Counted from the stretch's first letter, positions 10,750-23,849 are shown. The stretch: 64,000 nucleotides of DNA from Emmonsiellopsis sp. PD_33 (GCA_032988165.1 JANTQF010000046.1:108832-172831), one strand, 5' to 3'. Notes: generated by a model from the letters alone, not told the origin. A program made the numbers and translations.

Positions 10750-13019
10750 AATCAAGGATGATATGTCAATCAGGAGAGTATGTTAATTGAGGATGTTATG
10801 CTGGGCAAGTGCTAATTAAAAATAGTATGTTAATTGAGGAAAGTGTGTCAATTGGAGGATGCATTTGATGAAGACAGTTAATTTTGAATAGCATGCTATA
10901 TTATGAATTATAGAACTTATAGATATATTACAAGTTTTGAAAAGGATAGCTCATACACACCAGCCATAATTCATAGTGTTCCAGAGAGGTGTGAAGTTTC
11001 TGGAAATGCCAAGCCCCTAGCTGGTACAGATTATGAGGCCAATGCACAGATCAGAGAGATAAGCTAAGCTACTAAGTCTTGCTAAAGCTGCTAAGCTGCT
11101 CCTAGCCAGCCCCTAGCTTAAAAAAAAATTGCCAATGAAATTATGTATATGAACTGTAGTATGGAACAGTGTACTCAACAATTTTTAAATGTGGAAATGC
11201 AAGACACTTGATTATATAAAGGTAAGAGTTAACCTAGATATCCAGTGGAATCTAACTGAAAACCCAGTTAAAGTCAGCTATGGGTTAAGATAAATCTGGA
11301 GAGGATTAATGGAGATTCAATAATAGGTAGAGAAATATAAAATATAGGCTAATTAATAATTCTAGGAGAACATTATTATAATGAGCATAGAAATGAATTT
11401 TGGAGATGATAGCTCTAAGTACTGATCTGATTATTAACTATAGGAATCAATAATCAGCTATTTTATATATAGAGTGTTTGATAGAGTCACTAATGGGGAT
11501 TCAGAGTGCTTATGATCAGTTGATAAAGCTCTAACTTGAATTAAATAGAAAATATTATAGTACTGAGCTGTGTAGTTAACACTATCTATAAGTATTCTAA
11601 AGTTAGAATAAACTACTAACCTGTTGATTTTATTATAGGAACATATTTAATAGGAAAAAAAGCTGAATAAAGCCAGCCATTCAAAATGTGACATATATAA
11701 TTATACTAATGAGGAGAATATCTTTTAGCATTTCTTCCAGAAGTTTACTTCAGATAAATTTCATTAGATATTCTATTAGACTGGGCTGATCCTAAACTAT
11801 GAACAGTCTGATTTCATAGAGTAATAATATATTAAATGTATGTGTTAGCATCTGCAATTCTGAAGATTAATAGCTTATACCTCACCTAGAAATATATGTG
11901 AATCTTGCTACCCAGATTAAGCTGTGAGATGATCTAGTTGAAAGAGATGAGAATAGATATATTCAAGTTGAAGTATAAAATAAAGTTATTGATTTTTAGA
12001 ATCATATAACCTCTGTGGAATAATACAGTGGTGTAGGTCAGGGGAACTTTGTAGAGCTGATTACCCATTAAAAATTCAAAAAGAAATGGAAGTCCAATTC
12101 TAAAGTTAAGAAGGCTGTAAAGAAGAAGATATGCTTTATCTTCATCTCAGAGCAGATAGGATCTATGACTTTATAAGGTATAACCTATGGCTTTGGATGT
12201 GGGATGTGAATTAGTAGCACTGAGTGTATTTTCAGAGCATATTTCTTCCATAAAAATCTGAATAAAATGAATTACTAGTTGTAGAGCTAAACATATTAGA
12301 TAGAGAATAAAGAATTTGATGGTTTCATTGTGGAGGAGATAATTCTAATGCATGGTTAGAGAGAATATATGAGTAGGAATTTTCAACTGAGTAATTATAT
12401 ATTCATTTTGAATTACTTTCTATATATCTTCCATATAGTATTAGTTTAATTTCAGTATATTCACTGCTGTTAGGTAGTAAAATAAAGCATTTATAAAGCA
12501 TTCCTAATATCTATCTTAATGATATGATGGAGGGTGTGGGAAATTACTGCACCTACTCTTTATTATTAGTATGCACTCACTTCATAGATCTATATATATA
12601 TATTTTGGAGCTATTAGTAGCTAGTTTGTATGCATATTCTAAAAATGATGAGAGTTCATATCATATATTATCTTAAAAGACATCAGTATGAGCTCATTCC
12701 ATAGTTGTATTTGAGTTGGCTGGTTTAGTATATAGAAAATAAAAAGAGATGATGTTGATTTTAGAGGTGAACTGGAAGTGAGTAAATAAAGTGATATGTT
12801 AATTGTCAGGTGGAATGATCAGATGATGCCTGATTTATTATAAAATACCCATCTTTTCCTCTTCCTCTTCCTCTTTCTTCTTCTTCAATCATGTGCCTGA
12901 TAGTCTAATATTTATCCACCTCCCCTCCTTCTGTAAGTATTAGAATTTATCCTCCCCTTCCTTGCTCACCTTGAAAGATCAGGTAAGTAGTCATTTCATT
13001 TGAAGAAGTTTGGACTTTA
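10750..13019 (+). other. Decayed stretch with possible coding traces
   Basis: Plus-strand frames between about 11,650 and 12,290 read as protein-like pieces with many stops (for example EEIFHHF-like text near 11,715 and FIFISEQIGSMT near 12,140), but no family is recognisable. The remainder is AT-rich with pyrimidine runs near 12,860. CpG is virtually absent. It is probably transposon-derived. Confidence 0.3.
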
Positions 13020-14060
13020 GAAGATGTGAGAACTGATAAAGTTAGAGACTATAAAATCATAGCCAAAACAATAGCTAGTGAAACACCCACATGCAAGATT
13101 AGATTAAAGAAGGATCTAGAGGGTAGAGAACTAGCTGTTATAAATAACAATGAAGAGAATATCATCTATTATTATTACATTTTGGAATATATATACCCAA
13201 AGAACTTAAAGAGACCCTGTAACTATGTCATTGAGTTGAGAAACTTCTGTTCCAATTGTGTATGAGATAAGAAATTCTGCCAGGAAGTTCTGAAAGTGCT
13301 ATCAGAGAGTATTATAGTTACACATGCCATACATGTCTCCTATATGAATATCATGAATGATACTATTAAGGACATGTATTAAATAGGCCTGCTGAATAAG
13401 GTAGAGAAGATCAAGCTAGAGTTGGTAGAGTTAATTGTAGAGGAAAGTAAAGTAAAAAAGAAAAAAAATGTGTAGATAGTTATTAATGAGCAGATAGTAG
13501 ATTTAGAGCTAATAAAAATAGAAGCTAAAAAAATTACTATACTTAATGTGATGACCTCTGAACTTAAGTAAAGTAGGAAAGTTAGAGAGATCATACTCAA
13601 GTAGTTATCTATAGCTCTTTTACTGATGAAGATAAATGAATTCCTTGAATGATTATTTTAATCTAGCTAATAAATTATGAATCAGAATATAAAGAAACAT
13701 TTTGAGGAGATTAGAGGTGCAATGAACATCTTGAAGCATAAATTAGTAATAATAGAGTTTAAGCTGCCTCCTTTCATTCAGAATGTATGTATAATAAATC
13801 CAATATAAATAACTTATTACTAATTTATATCTTATTTATATAGTAGAAGTAAAAGTTATCTACTTCTAGAGAAATACTATCTCTAAGCTCAAAATGATGC
13901 CCACACCCCTCTATATTTATAATTCTAATAAAAAGTTTCTCAGATATTCATGTAGAGATGATGTGTAGTTCCTCACTTCTGACTACTATGCTGAAGTCTA
14001 TCCCCCAATCTGGGGAATATCATGGGTAATACTCTTTAATTGTCAGACTATCAAACCCTG
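13020..14060 (+). pseudogene. Unrecognised decayed two-exon gene
   Basis: An open stretch at 13,026-13,265 continues in the same frame, with a few stops, to 13,784. It gives a lysine/glutamate-rich, probably coiled-coil protein with a cysteine-bearing part (CNYVIELRNFCSNC). A plausible intron follows at 13,785-13,843 (donor GTATGT, acceptor TATAG), then more protein-like text to about 14,060 (YYAEVYPPIWGISW). It is unrecognised. Its composition matches its transposon-rich neighbours and it is no longer functional. Confidence 0.45.
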
Positions 14061-14340
14061 GCAGTGTGATCATTAATGAAGAATTGGAGATGGCTATGAA
14101 ATTAGAGGAGGTAGATGGAATGGAGGATATGGAGGTAAAGAAGAATGAGTATGGTTTTTTCTAGGTTTTTTAGAATGAGTTATAGGTCTGTTTTTTCTTT
14201 TTTTTTTTCTAGATATGTAGATAGAGATAATACAATGAATGGATGTTCTTTTTAATTATTTCTCTATTCTAAAAATGAAAATATAATGAAATATCAAAGT
14301 TCTACCCTGAGAGTAATGTATACACAGTAAATTCAATGCT

Positions 14341-14521
14341 CTATAGTTATATCATAGCTCTGACATGTAGAATGATGGTAGGATGATGTGGTAATTAATC
14401 TTCATTATAATTTACTTTTTGATATATTTATTAGAGTATTATGTCAGACAAATTGTTAATGAAATATTAACATTATATTTTAAAGAATAGTAGGAATACT
14501 GTTAAATTGAGGTTTACTATC
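14341..14521. repeat. Satellite-like tandem repeat, left remnant
   Basis: This roughly 175-bp unit resembles the units at 46,379-46,735, with shared text TAGAATGATGGTAGGATG, GATATATTTATTAGAG, AATGAAATATTAA and GGTTTACTA. Joining base 14,521 to base 46,384 rebuilds an uninterrupted junction between repeat units. The array was therefore one locus before Gypsy-1 entered. Confidence 0.85.
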
Positions 14522-14822
14522 TGTGAGAACCACAGGCTCACAGGGTGAAGATCTAAGGCTGCCAGGCCAGAGAGCCTTTAAAGGAGTAAGCCTAGGGGGC
14601 TCAGGGGTTGCAATGATAGAGGCTTACATAAGACTTACCTAAGTAGGCCTGAGACCTTAATATATATAACCTTTACTAGCTCTCTACCTTTATAGAGCCA
14701 GTAAATAGCTTTCCTATATTCTTACCCTTACATTCAATATAATCAACCCTTTATACTATATGTTTATATTCTCTCACATCATTTTATAATCTCTATACTC
14801 TACTCTATGAGTAATCCTTACA
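14522..14822 (+). repeat. Gypsy-1 5' LTR
   Basis: 301 bp, beginning TGTGAGAACCACAGG and ending CCTTACA. It pairs with the LTR at 46,078. Differences between the two are almost all C/T or G/A transitions. The following bases (14,823 on) do not show an obvious tRNA-type primer site. Confidence 0.93.
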
Positions 14823-14935
14823 ATTCTATTTACTCTTCTTAATAGCACTTAAGGGAATGATCTGTTGTGAATATATGCATTTAATACTTAAAATTAATGA
14901 TGATAACAATAATTTCATCAAGTTAAAATGATGGC

Positions 14936-15232
14936 TGTGAGGGCGTAGGCCGAATAGACAATGTGAAGAGCTTAATAGGAGAAATAGATTGGATGTAGAT
15001 ATAGCTAAGGTTAAAGGTAGGGTACCTGAAGGAAAGTAGCTAATTGCTGAGGTTTCTATATGTAGGAACCTCAGCAAAGGTATATATACAATTATGTGAT
15101 AACATAAGAAATGACTAAGTAAGGAGTGAGCATGGGGTGTTGACATAAGAGATGGATATACTCCAGGCACATAGCATAGTTGATATGCACTAAGTGCAGT
15201 GATGATAAGGAGGTGCATGCTTGCACATGATA
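14936..15232 (-). repeat. Gypsy-2 3' LTR
   Basis: 297 bp, plus-strand start TGTGAGGGCGTAGG. At several sites this LTR has CA where the partner has TG or CG, as expected from an ancestral CpG mutated on opposite strands. Confidence 0.93.
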
Positions 15233-16950
15233 ATTACCCCCCCTTTTCTTATATTACTATTCTCAGTGATTTGGCATTGTTGTGCTCATGGGTAGTAGCC
15301 TCTTTTGAAGGTAGCATGAAGTGGTGTAGGTCAGTTTCATAGTGTTGTTCAGATGTATAAGCCCTGAGATGTCTTATTATGTCAGCTGAGCTTGAGGCAT
15401 CTTGTGTATATACTGTGAGGTGGTTGTGAGTTATGCATGTCTGCATAAGCTGCAGGCAGGTTATACAAGTGTGTTGTTACTAGGGGTGCATTGTGCAAAT
15501 ACTTTGTTGTCTGGGGCTCCAGGGGAATCCTGATTTGAGTGTTATGTTGATTTATTACTATGAGAGAGCATAAGAAGTATACTTCTTCAAGCTAGAGTCT
15601 CTCCCACTTTTTCTTCTTCTGTAACCCTCAAAATGCTCCTTGTGTCCCAAAGCCTGCTGCTACCTGCACTATTTTGTTGCTTTTTTTGATTGTTTCTTTA
15701 TTGATACCAACCTCTATACTATGTTATTTGTACCTATACCTTCTTCTTGTGCCATCAAGCATGCTGTATCTCATGCTGCTGCAGCCCAATATCAGGTTCA
15801 TCACTGACCCAATTTTATGTAAGTCTTTCAAGCTGATAGTATATGTGACTAGGGAAATGTACTGACAGCTTACATAGCTGGATTCCCTGCACTCACTGTC
15901 TTAGATAGCAGAAATAGGTGTTCATGGACCCTGCTAAGTGGTGTTGCCTGGCCCCAGGTGCCTGTGTCTGTTGTGTGCCTTGTGTGTGCATGTGCAAGCC
16001 TTGTGTGCTGGTAAGTCCAAGTGTGGAGTAGTTTTTTCCATGTCATATATTCCCTGAGCTTAAATTGAAAGGCTAACTGTATGATTAGCTCCCCACCTCC
16101 TCTGAACTCAACTATCTAATAGCACTTCAAGTACATATATACCTGTCTTGGGAGCTGAGCCTTTCTTAGGAGGAAGAGAAGGAGGAACTCTGGCAGCTAA
16201 TGAAACAGCTATTAGCTCCCTGTGAGGAGGCACATTGCAAGCAAGCTTGTAACACTGCTCTTGTGGGAGAGAAGTTATACTACTACTACAAGGCAATATC
16301 TCTTGCCTCTGAGGCCCTGGAGGATGAGGAAGAGGAGGAGGAGGAGTAAAGAGAGGATGAGGAGGAGAAGGAGGAGGATTTAAGTGATAGGTGGAGTGAT
16401 AAGCACATAGCATGCAACTCTGTGAGTCTGGAGCTTGGGGAGGTCAGAACCCTGCAGCCCCTTATAGGGGTTATTATTCCTGTGGGGGGTGGGGATGATG
16501 GGGAGGTTTGAGGGGGGATTGAGGAGGAGGAGGAGGAGTTCAAAGGGTTTTCAGACTGAGTCCTTATTCATGGTGTGCTACTGGGGTGTTTCCTTTATCA
16601 TTTTAGACATCTAGAGTAGTGGAGTTGGGTCTGCTGTTTTGCAAGATAGGAGGTGAGCTTGCCTTAATTGCAGAATGGGCCTTCTATTGTGGGCAAGTTG
16701 CTGAGTGTGCAAGAGGTATAGAGATGTGTGTGTGAAGTGCCTAGTTAGTATTTCCTTTTCTTTTTGAATTCAAGAAGGCTTATGAGCAGATTCCATGATT
16801 TTGAAACTTTACTATCCATTTCCCTTGGTGCTTTCTGGTAGTGTGGTGAGTTCCAAGCTCATTGTGCACTAAAATTTGCACACAGGTCTTCTTGGATGCA
16901 GAAAATGAGCTCAGATCTTGTCAGATGCTTCTATTTCTGCTGCAGATGCT
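15233..16950 (-). other. Gypsy-2 3' region with an unexplained low-complexity block
   Basis: This stretch of about 1.7 kb between chromodomain and 3' LTR is longer than a chromovirus needs. It holds overlapping minus-strand open frames at 16,108-16,543 that are rich in Pro and Ser (polypyrimidine runs on that strand), and less AT-rich text around 15,250-15,560. No domain is recognisable. It could be a captured host fragment, an extra element gene or an expanded untranslated region. Confidence 0.45.
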
Positions 16951-19900
16951 TTCTGGTGGTTTGATTTTCTTGCTGCTGAGCTTCTTGTTCTTGAAATATC
17001 TTAAATGCTTCTATGATGTTGATATTTTCCTCTAGTTCTCAAGTGTTGCCTGCAGGACCCCATTCAAGTCAGTAGACAAGATATTTATTCCCTTTTTACT
17101 TTGTCTTCCTAGTTTTTAATATTACCTCAACCTTGTATTCCTCTTCTCCATCAACAAGGTCTGGGCCTGGTTCTGGTAAGGCTCCATCCCAGTAAATATA
17201 CTTCTCAAGTAGGGAGATGTGAAAAACAGGGTGTATACTGCAAAAAAATGGGGATATTTCAAGGTGGTAGGCTTGAAAGCCAATTCTCTGGAGAATTTTG
17301 AATGGTCCAACATACTTATGATCAAGTTTTTATACAGGTTGAATCATTTGAAGGTTCTTTGCATTGAGGGTGACATACTCTCCCACATCAAAGGACTTAG
17401 AAAGGTGTTTTGAATCATAGTAGGCTTTTTGTGCATCTCATGCTTTTTGTAGGTTGACTTTAAGCTCAGAGTGCACCTTGACCATTTGTTTTAGCTAATC
17501 CATGGCATGAGTGGCCACAGATTGAGGCACATGATTGACATTAATCTGAAGCTCTAGGTAGTATCCTATGAGCACTTCTGCAGGTACTTGACCAGTGGAA
17601 CTGTGTCAGGAGGAGTTATAGACAAATTATGCTAATAGAAGCCACCTTGTCCAGTTATCTTGATGGAAATTAATAAAATAGTAGAGGTAGTACTCTAGAG
17701 TTTGATTCTGGCATTCTGTCTGACCATCTATTTAGAGGTGAAAGGCTGTGGAAAGTTTGCATTGAGTGTCAATGACATAGTAGAAGGTTGATTAATATCA
17801 GCTTGTAAAAAGTGATTCCTGGTTGGAGATGTGGTATTTTGGTACACCATAAGTGTAATAGAACTAGGCATATATGACTTTGGCTAGTTCTTCAGCAGTA
17901 ATATCCTTCATGCATGGGATATAGAGTGTGAATTTCATATAGATATCACAAAGAATGAGTATGGCATTGTGTGTCTGTCCAAGAAAGCTTGAAGCTGGAA
18001 GGCTGATAATGAAGTTCATTGTAATAGATTCAAATGGTTGAGAGGGCATAGGTATGATTCTCATTTCTCCAAAAGGTCTATGACACTTAGATTTGACATG
18101 CTGGCAAACATCACAGATTTAAACATAGTTTGAAACATCCTTGGAAAGTTCATATCAGAAGTATTTGTTTTGAATGCTTTCTATGGACCATTTGATACCA
18201 AAATGTCCCCCTTGAGGATCATCATGATTAGTATGAAGGATTTCATCAATGAGTGCTTGGTCTTTAGGTACATACATCCTACTGTTAGCTCAGAGGATGT
18301 CATCTGTCTCCAGGGTTCATAGTATGCCTTCTTCTGCAAATGCCCCTTTTTCCTGCACCTGTGTCTTGATCTTTTGTGCCACAATGTTGAGGTTCTGCAT
18401 GTGCTGGAGTAGAGAGGTGAGAGACTCAGGAAGTTTAGAGTAGGCAGAGTCCATAGCCATTGCCTTGTTGATAACAATATGGAGTATGTAGGGATAGCAG
18501 GCTGAGCATGGAGTGCTGTCAATGTTGCTGAATGAGCATGGGGTGTTATCAGTGCTGTCAGATGAATGTGTGGCACACAGGTGAAGGAAAGGTATGGATG
18601 GCAGCTTGGTTGTTGAATGGGCATCTCACTCATTTGGTGGTGATGATTAAGCCTCTTGCTCATTGTCATAGGTCCAAACACAGTTTATAATAGACAAAAG
18701 TTCTTTATGGGAGTCAAAGTCCCAGTCTAGTGCAACACCATGTTGTAGCTTTTGTTACAGGGTTGATAAGAGGATCTCCTCATGGAATGCATCATTATAA
18801 TCTGCATGGTAACTTGGACTGTTTGTGGGGTTGTTTTTCCCTGGGCAGTATAGTAAGATAAAATTGTAAGCACTGAGTACCTCCACCTATCTGGCCTGAC
18901 ATCTGTTAAGTACTTTAGTTGTCATAAAGTACTGTAGATTTGCATGATCAGACCAGACTTGCACTGGATACTAGCTTCCCTCCAGATAGTGTCTTCAGTG
19001 CTTGAAAGCTATAATAATAGCTAAGAGCTCCTTATCATGAGTATTATATTATATTTCAGCATCAATGAGCTTATGAGACCAGTAAGCCACTGAGTATCAT
19101 AAGCTATCATCTTGGAGCTGAGATATGATTGCAGCTACTGCATATATTGAAGTGTCAGGCTCAATCTGGGTGTGCTGTGCAGGATTGAAATGCACTAGAA
19201 GTAGTGCTGAAGTGAAACACTCCTTAAGCTTGTAGAATGTACTTTCAGTGTCCTTCATCCAGAGAAAAGTGGGTTTCTTCTCATCTTTTTTCATTCCTTT
19301 TGTTAGATTGAATAAGGCACTGGTGATGCAGGAATAGGCTTTGATGAAGCACCTATAGAAGTTGGTAAATCCCAGGAAAGACTGTACTTTCTTAACAGAT
19401 GTTGGTATGGGCCATTCTGCTATAGTAGTAATCTATTCTGATTCTATTTCAACACCATCTGGCCCTACAATGAAACTGAGAAAAGAGACCTTTTGAGTAG
19501 CAAACTTGCACTTGCTGTGCTTTATATATAGGTGGATGTGCTCCAAGTGCTTTAAGACCTATTAAACATGTTCTTAGTGCTCCTTCATGTTATTGGAATA
19601 TATGAGGATATCATCAAGGTAGACTACATAACATATGTCAAGGAGGTCAGAAAGAGCACTGTTGATGTATGCCTGGAAGGTAGCAGGAGCATTTAAGAGG
19701 CCTATAAGCATGACTATAAATTTGAAATAGCCATACTGAGTGTGAAATGCAGTTTTCCAATGATCCTGGGGCACAATTAGTATGTGGTAGTACACATCCT
19801 GCAGATCCATCTTGATGAAAACCTTTATGCTGGATAGGTAGTCCAACATCTCACTAATAAGTGGTAGGGGGTACTGGTTCTTAATTGTGATACAGTTGAG

Positions 19901-21993
19901 GCTATGGTAGTTAACACATAGTTGTAATCCACCATCTTTCTTTGGTACAAAGAGGATTGGTGCTCCTACTGGGCTCTTGGAAGGTTGGATCCATCCTTTA
20001 GCTAATGATGCATTTATGAATTCCCAAAGTGCTCTAAGCTTGACTTTGGAGAGGGAATAAATGGGCATAAAGGGAGGATCAGTGCCAGATTGAAGGTTGA
20101 TACAGTGTTCAGTCCCTGTTGGCACAAGTGCACTGAAAGTGGCTTGTTCTGAGAAAAGATGTGCAAAAGGCTCAACATAATCTGGTAAATCAGATGGAAG
20201 ATCTGTATATGCACCTGTAGTTATGGCTGACACTTTAATTTTGGATGCATCACTTTGTGCTGATATAATAGTCACTAAATTGGCTTTAGCCCCAGTAAGT
20301 ATCTCACCCATGGCTTCCTCAGCTGAGATTTTCTCAAACTTTAACTCAGGTGTGTCATTCTATAGGATAAACTCACCATTCTGCCAATTAATAAGTGGAT
20401 TAACTTCAACTAGCTAGAGAAAACCAAGGATCATATTATAGGTGGCAAGCTTGATTGCATGGAAGGGTTGCTGGATGCTGACATTATAATCTAGTTGATT
20501 AATTATGCTGACAATTAGATTGTACTCTCTAAATGATCTGACCATGCAACTGTCAACTGCCTCCACTGTGTGCAGGTTGCACATAGTGGGCTCTAAACTA
20601 TTTACCTTTGCTCAGAATTTATTGATGAAGTTTGCTTCTACTCTGGAGTCCACTAAGGCAAGGATTTACTTCAGGCCCAAAGGAGTGTTAATCTTTACTG
20701 GAATGATGAATGACAGATAGCTCTTGTGTCAGCTTTGAGGAAGAGTTTGGACAGCCATTGCAAGCTTAATGGCATGTCTTAATCATTTTTTGATGTAGGG
20801 TCTGCATCCTGGGTGCAAGCTTTGCACTCCTCAGTGGTGTGGCCCAGGTAGGCTTTGTGGAAGTTGCACCACTTCTTGTTGGGGAAGTCTTACTTGGTCT
20901 TATCCTGGTTATCCTACTTGTGTTTTCTTGTATGGGATGGTGCACTGTCAGCTCCTGAATTGGTAGAAGGGGGACTATTCTTAGATTTAGACTTCTCTTT
21001 AATGTGTTTAATGTGTTCTGAGAGGTTCTATTCTGTAATTACCAGTCTGTTCATAACTGCATCATAGTTCATATCTTCCATCTTATCTGTGTATTTATTG
21101 AATTCACACTGGACTTTGGGGAGAACCTTCATATAGAGGTAGCTCTTCCTATGGTAGTCATCATAGGAGTATTATAGATATTCTTTCACTACTTGTAGCA
21201 TCACTGCAAACTTATACACACTTTATACTTCTTGCTGTTTCATCTTAAGATATTGTGCTTCTAAGTCATGAAAGGATTTATCTGGGTTAGCAACTTGTTT
21301 CTGCATCCAGTCCAGTAAGTAGGTTTAAGAAGGAAGTGTTTCCATACTTCTTGTATACTAATATTAATACTTTTAGATGTCACCATCAAAATGAGTAACT
21401 ACTTCAATGATTTTTTAATGGTCTGCTGTGTTGAAATAGGCTAGGTCACTAGCATGATAGGTAATAATAGTTATTGTAAAGGTCTCTAACTTCTTCATGC
21501 TGTGGGCCTGAAACTTTTCAACTCCTTTATACAGATTGCATGAAGTCATACCTGGGTCATTCAGCTTTTCTTGCCAGAGTGAAACTTGGCTCAGAAGGGG
21601 CTGTACATTTCCAGTGGATGTCTGGGTTTATCCTGTATTTACTGTGTTTGGTTGGAGGGGAAGAGACTCTCCCAATGCAGGATGAGGAGGTATTTGAGTT
21701 TGAAGCTCATCAAGAGTAGGGATTTGAGCCTGAGACTTATTCACAGCTGCTTGGAGTGCTGCATGCTCATCCTGAAGGTGTTGAAGTTCCTATTTTGCCT
21801 TAAGGGTAGTGATCTTGGTGATGAGGTGTTTGGACTTGGCCTGGATCTCTGTGGCTGATTGGGGTGAGGGAGGCTTTGAAGGAGGGGTGCCTTTGTGGCT
21901 GAAAGGCAGACTTTGAGCTGAAGGTGTTTTTTGTCCTTCTACCTGAGCAGTAGGTGCAGTAGAAGTGTCTTGATTTTTCTTAGAAGAGGTCAT
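16950..21993 (-). pseudogene. Gypsy-2 gag-pol, decayed
   Basis: Gag begins MTSSKKNQDTSTAPT at 21,993 and has a nucleic-acid-binding motif WCNFHKAYLGHTTEEC near 20,870. A protease site reads LVDSRVEANFI near 20,650. Reverse transcriptase runs through a stop-free stretch at 20,311-19,574 with KKDGGLQLCVNYHSLN and an intact YLDD box near 19,620. RNase H follows (IEPDTSIYAVAAIISQL, HDKELLAII), then integrase with DGQTECQNQTLEYYLYY near 17,700 and a VFHISLLEKY tail. A chromodomain-like end (EEEYKVEVILKTRK, then NKYLVY) lies near 17,140-16,960. Stops elsewhere, mostly CAA/CAG/TGG changed to stop codons, break the reading frame. Domain order and chromodomain place it in the fungal chromovirus clade. 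Confidence 0.9.
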
Positions 21994-22049
21994 AGTGAAA
22001 TGTGAAATTGGCTCAATGGATCATCTCTTGAAGTAGAGTGATTAGAAAC

Positions 22050-22346
22050 TGTGAGGGTGTAGGCTGAATAGATGATGTGAGGAGCTCAATAGGAGGAATA
22101 GATTGGATGTAGATATAGCTAAGGTTGAAGGTAGGGTACCTGAAGGAAAGTAGCTAATTGCTGAGGTTTCTATATGTAGGAACCTCAGTGAAGGTATATA
22201 TATAATTATGTGATAACATAAGAAATGACTAAGTAAGGAGTGAGCATGGGGTATTGACATAAGAGATGGATACACTCCAGGTGCATAGTGTAGTTGATAT
22301 GCACTAGGCGTGGCAATGATAAGGAGGCGCGCGCTTGTGCATGACA
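22050..22346 (-). repeat. Gypsy-2 5' LTR
   Basis: 297 bp, plus-strand start TGTGAGGGTGTAGG, ending ATGACA. It keeps CpG-rich text (GGCGCGCGCTTG) where the partner reads GGTGCATGCTTG. The two LTRs therefore decayed unequally. Confidence 0.93.
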
Positions 22347-22599
22347 ATGGCTCCCTAAAGATAGAAGTCTCAATAGCCAGAGAAATTTACTTCTAACTAG
22401 TAACTTACTGGGCAAATTCAATCTCTGACTATTCCTGAGAGATCTATACTTAATTAGGGTTAAGATCCTCCCACTAATGCTATCATCACACTGTTATTAC
22501 AGATAGAGGTCTAACTGCCTTACTGCCCTAGAGACACATTAATTCATCTCACAGAAGAATCAAATAATCTCTCAAATAACCCTATAATGGGAATGATAA

Positions 22600-23800
22600 C
22601 CTCTATAATCAAGGAGACAACTTTCTTCTCATCAGACTCACTGGCAGAGACTTGCTGCCAGGTGGAGTAATGCCTCTTGAAACTTCAGCTGATGTAATAT
22701 GAATAGGAGGCTAAGGTCTATTATCTTCAAATGATTGAGGATCTACAACATGAAAAGATAGAGGTCCTGAGCACTATAAATATAAAATCTACTTTCAGAA
22801 CCTCCTACTATTGTAATTGCAGCTTGAACCACTCAAGTAAAGGTAGAGATACTAATATGAATAATAGTGATTATGGACATCACTATCATTCAGACTACTT
22901 ACTCAGCTGGCACTACTGAGTGGAAACTCTGAAGCAGAGAACCTCCAGAGCTTATATTAATATTATTAGCTGTGTGATCTTCTGTGCCTATATACTCTGT
23001 CTTGATATCAAATTGACCTACAAGGTTAAGAACATGTGTGAATATCAGGCCCTGTGTAATGAGATACACACTCATTTCCAGTGTCATAAAGATTACTATG
23101 ATGAGATTCCTGAAGATAGGAATTAATAAGAGCTGAATGATGTAAAGCTCTGACTAGATGCTACTACTATCTATACTAAATGAATTAAACACCTTGATAA
23201 GGAATTAGAGGTTAAAGGCTGTTTCTCTAATCTAAAGTTATTCTTTAAGTTTCTAGAGTATCAAATCAATGACTCATAGATTCAACAGCAGGATGCTACC
23301 TATAAACATGAAGAGGCTAGATAACATATCAACTAAATAGTCTATAAATTTGTAGACTACCTCAGCAAGCTTGAACTCTCTCTCCCTATCCCTCAGATAG
23401 AAGCACAGTATATATAGATGCTTCACAACAAGGTCATGCTGGAGATTAACTGGGTAATTATCAATTAAGATCACAAATCAACTGACTATAAAGAAATGCT
23501 CAGGGTGATGTCCTCCCTAGAGGAAAGTCTGGATTTATGCTGATTAGCTCTATATAGTGAGAGAAACTAACTCTCACACCCCTAAGATGAGAACTGCCAT
23601 CAGAACCATAGTTATAAATATCAGGATGACAAGAACTTATAGTTGCATATAAATAATCAAAGATCTGACAGTAGCTAATTCCCCTCATAAGCTTTGAAGA
23701 AGTGCAACTACTGTGGCATTAATAGACACATTGAGAAGAACTACTGAAGGAAATACCCTGATAAGCACTCTAAAGATTAATTAATAAAAAACTAATCATC
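22600..23800 (+). pseudogene. Gypsy-1 gag, decayed
   Basis: Protein-like plus-strand text with stops ends in a zinc knuckle at 23,703-23,744 reading CNYCGINRHIEKNY. The final cysteine of the CX2CX4HX4C pattern has become tyrosine, the change expected from a single G-to-A transition. The upstream part includes two stretches free of stops around 22,731-23,126. It lies on the same strand as the pol region that follows and belongs to the outer element, because both are bounded by the Gypsy-1 LTRs. Confidence 0.75.
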
Positions 23801-23849
23801 TCCTTGCATACTACTGCAACAGCATTGGGGATAGAGACTAATCAAAGAT

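Larger units (their letters stand above)
14936..22346 (-). mobile_element. Gypsy-2: inverted Ty3/Gypsy chromovirus in the leader of Gypsy-1
   Basis: The LTRs at 14,936-15,232 and 22,050-22,346 are each 297 bp. The flanks are identical ATGGC at 14,931-14,935 and 22,347-22,351. Genes run right to left: gag from 21,993, then protease, reverse transcriptase, RNase H, integrase and chromodomain down to about 16,950. A purine tract (seen on the plus strand as CCCCCCCTTTTCTT) borders the left LTR, as expected for the 3' LTR of a minus-strand element. It is the least decayed of the three retroelements: a 245-codon stretch of reverse transcriptase is free of stops, and the right LTR keeps CpG clusters (GGCGCGCGC) lost from the left. 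Confidence 0.94.

Noticed and set aside
14522..14822. Solo LTR
   Set aside because: Its flanking CTATC matches the bases after the LTR at 46,378, and the flanks join into an unbroken satellite; it is the 5' LTR of one element.
14826..15446. Minus-strand open frames of 130 and 65 codons
   Set aside because: The first overlaps the Gypsy-2 LTR and is repeated at 22,042-22,347; neither resembles a protein family.
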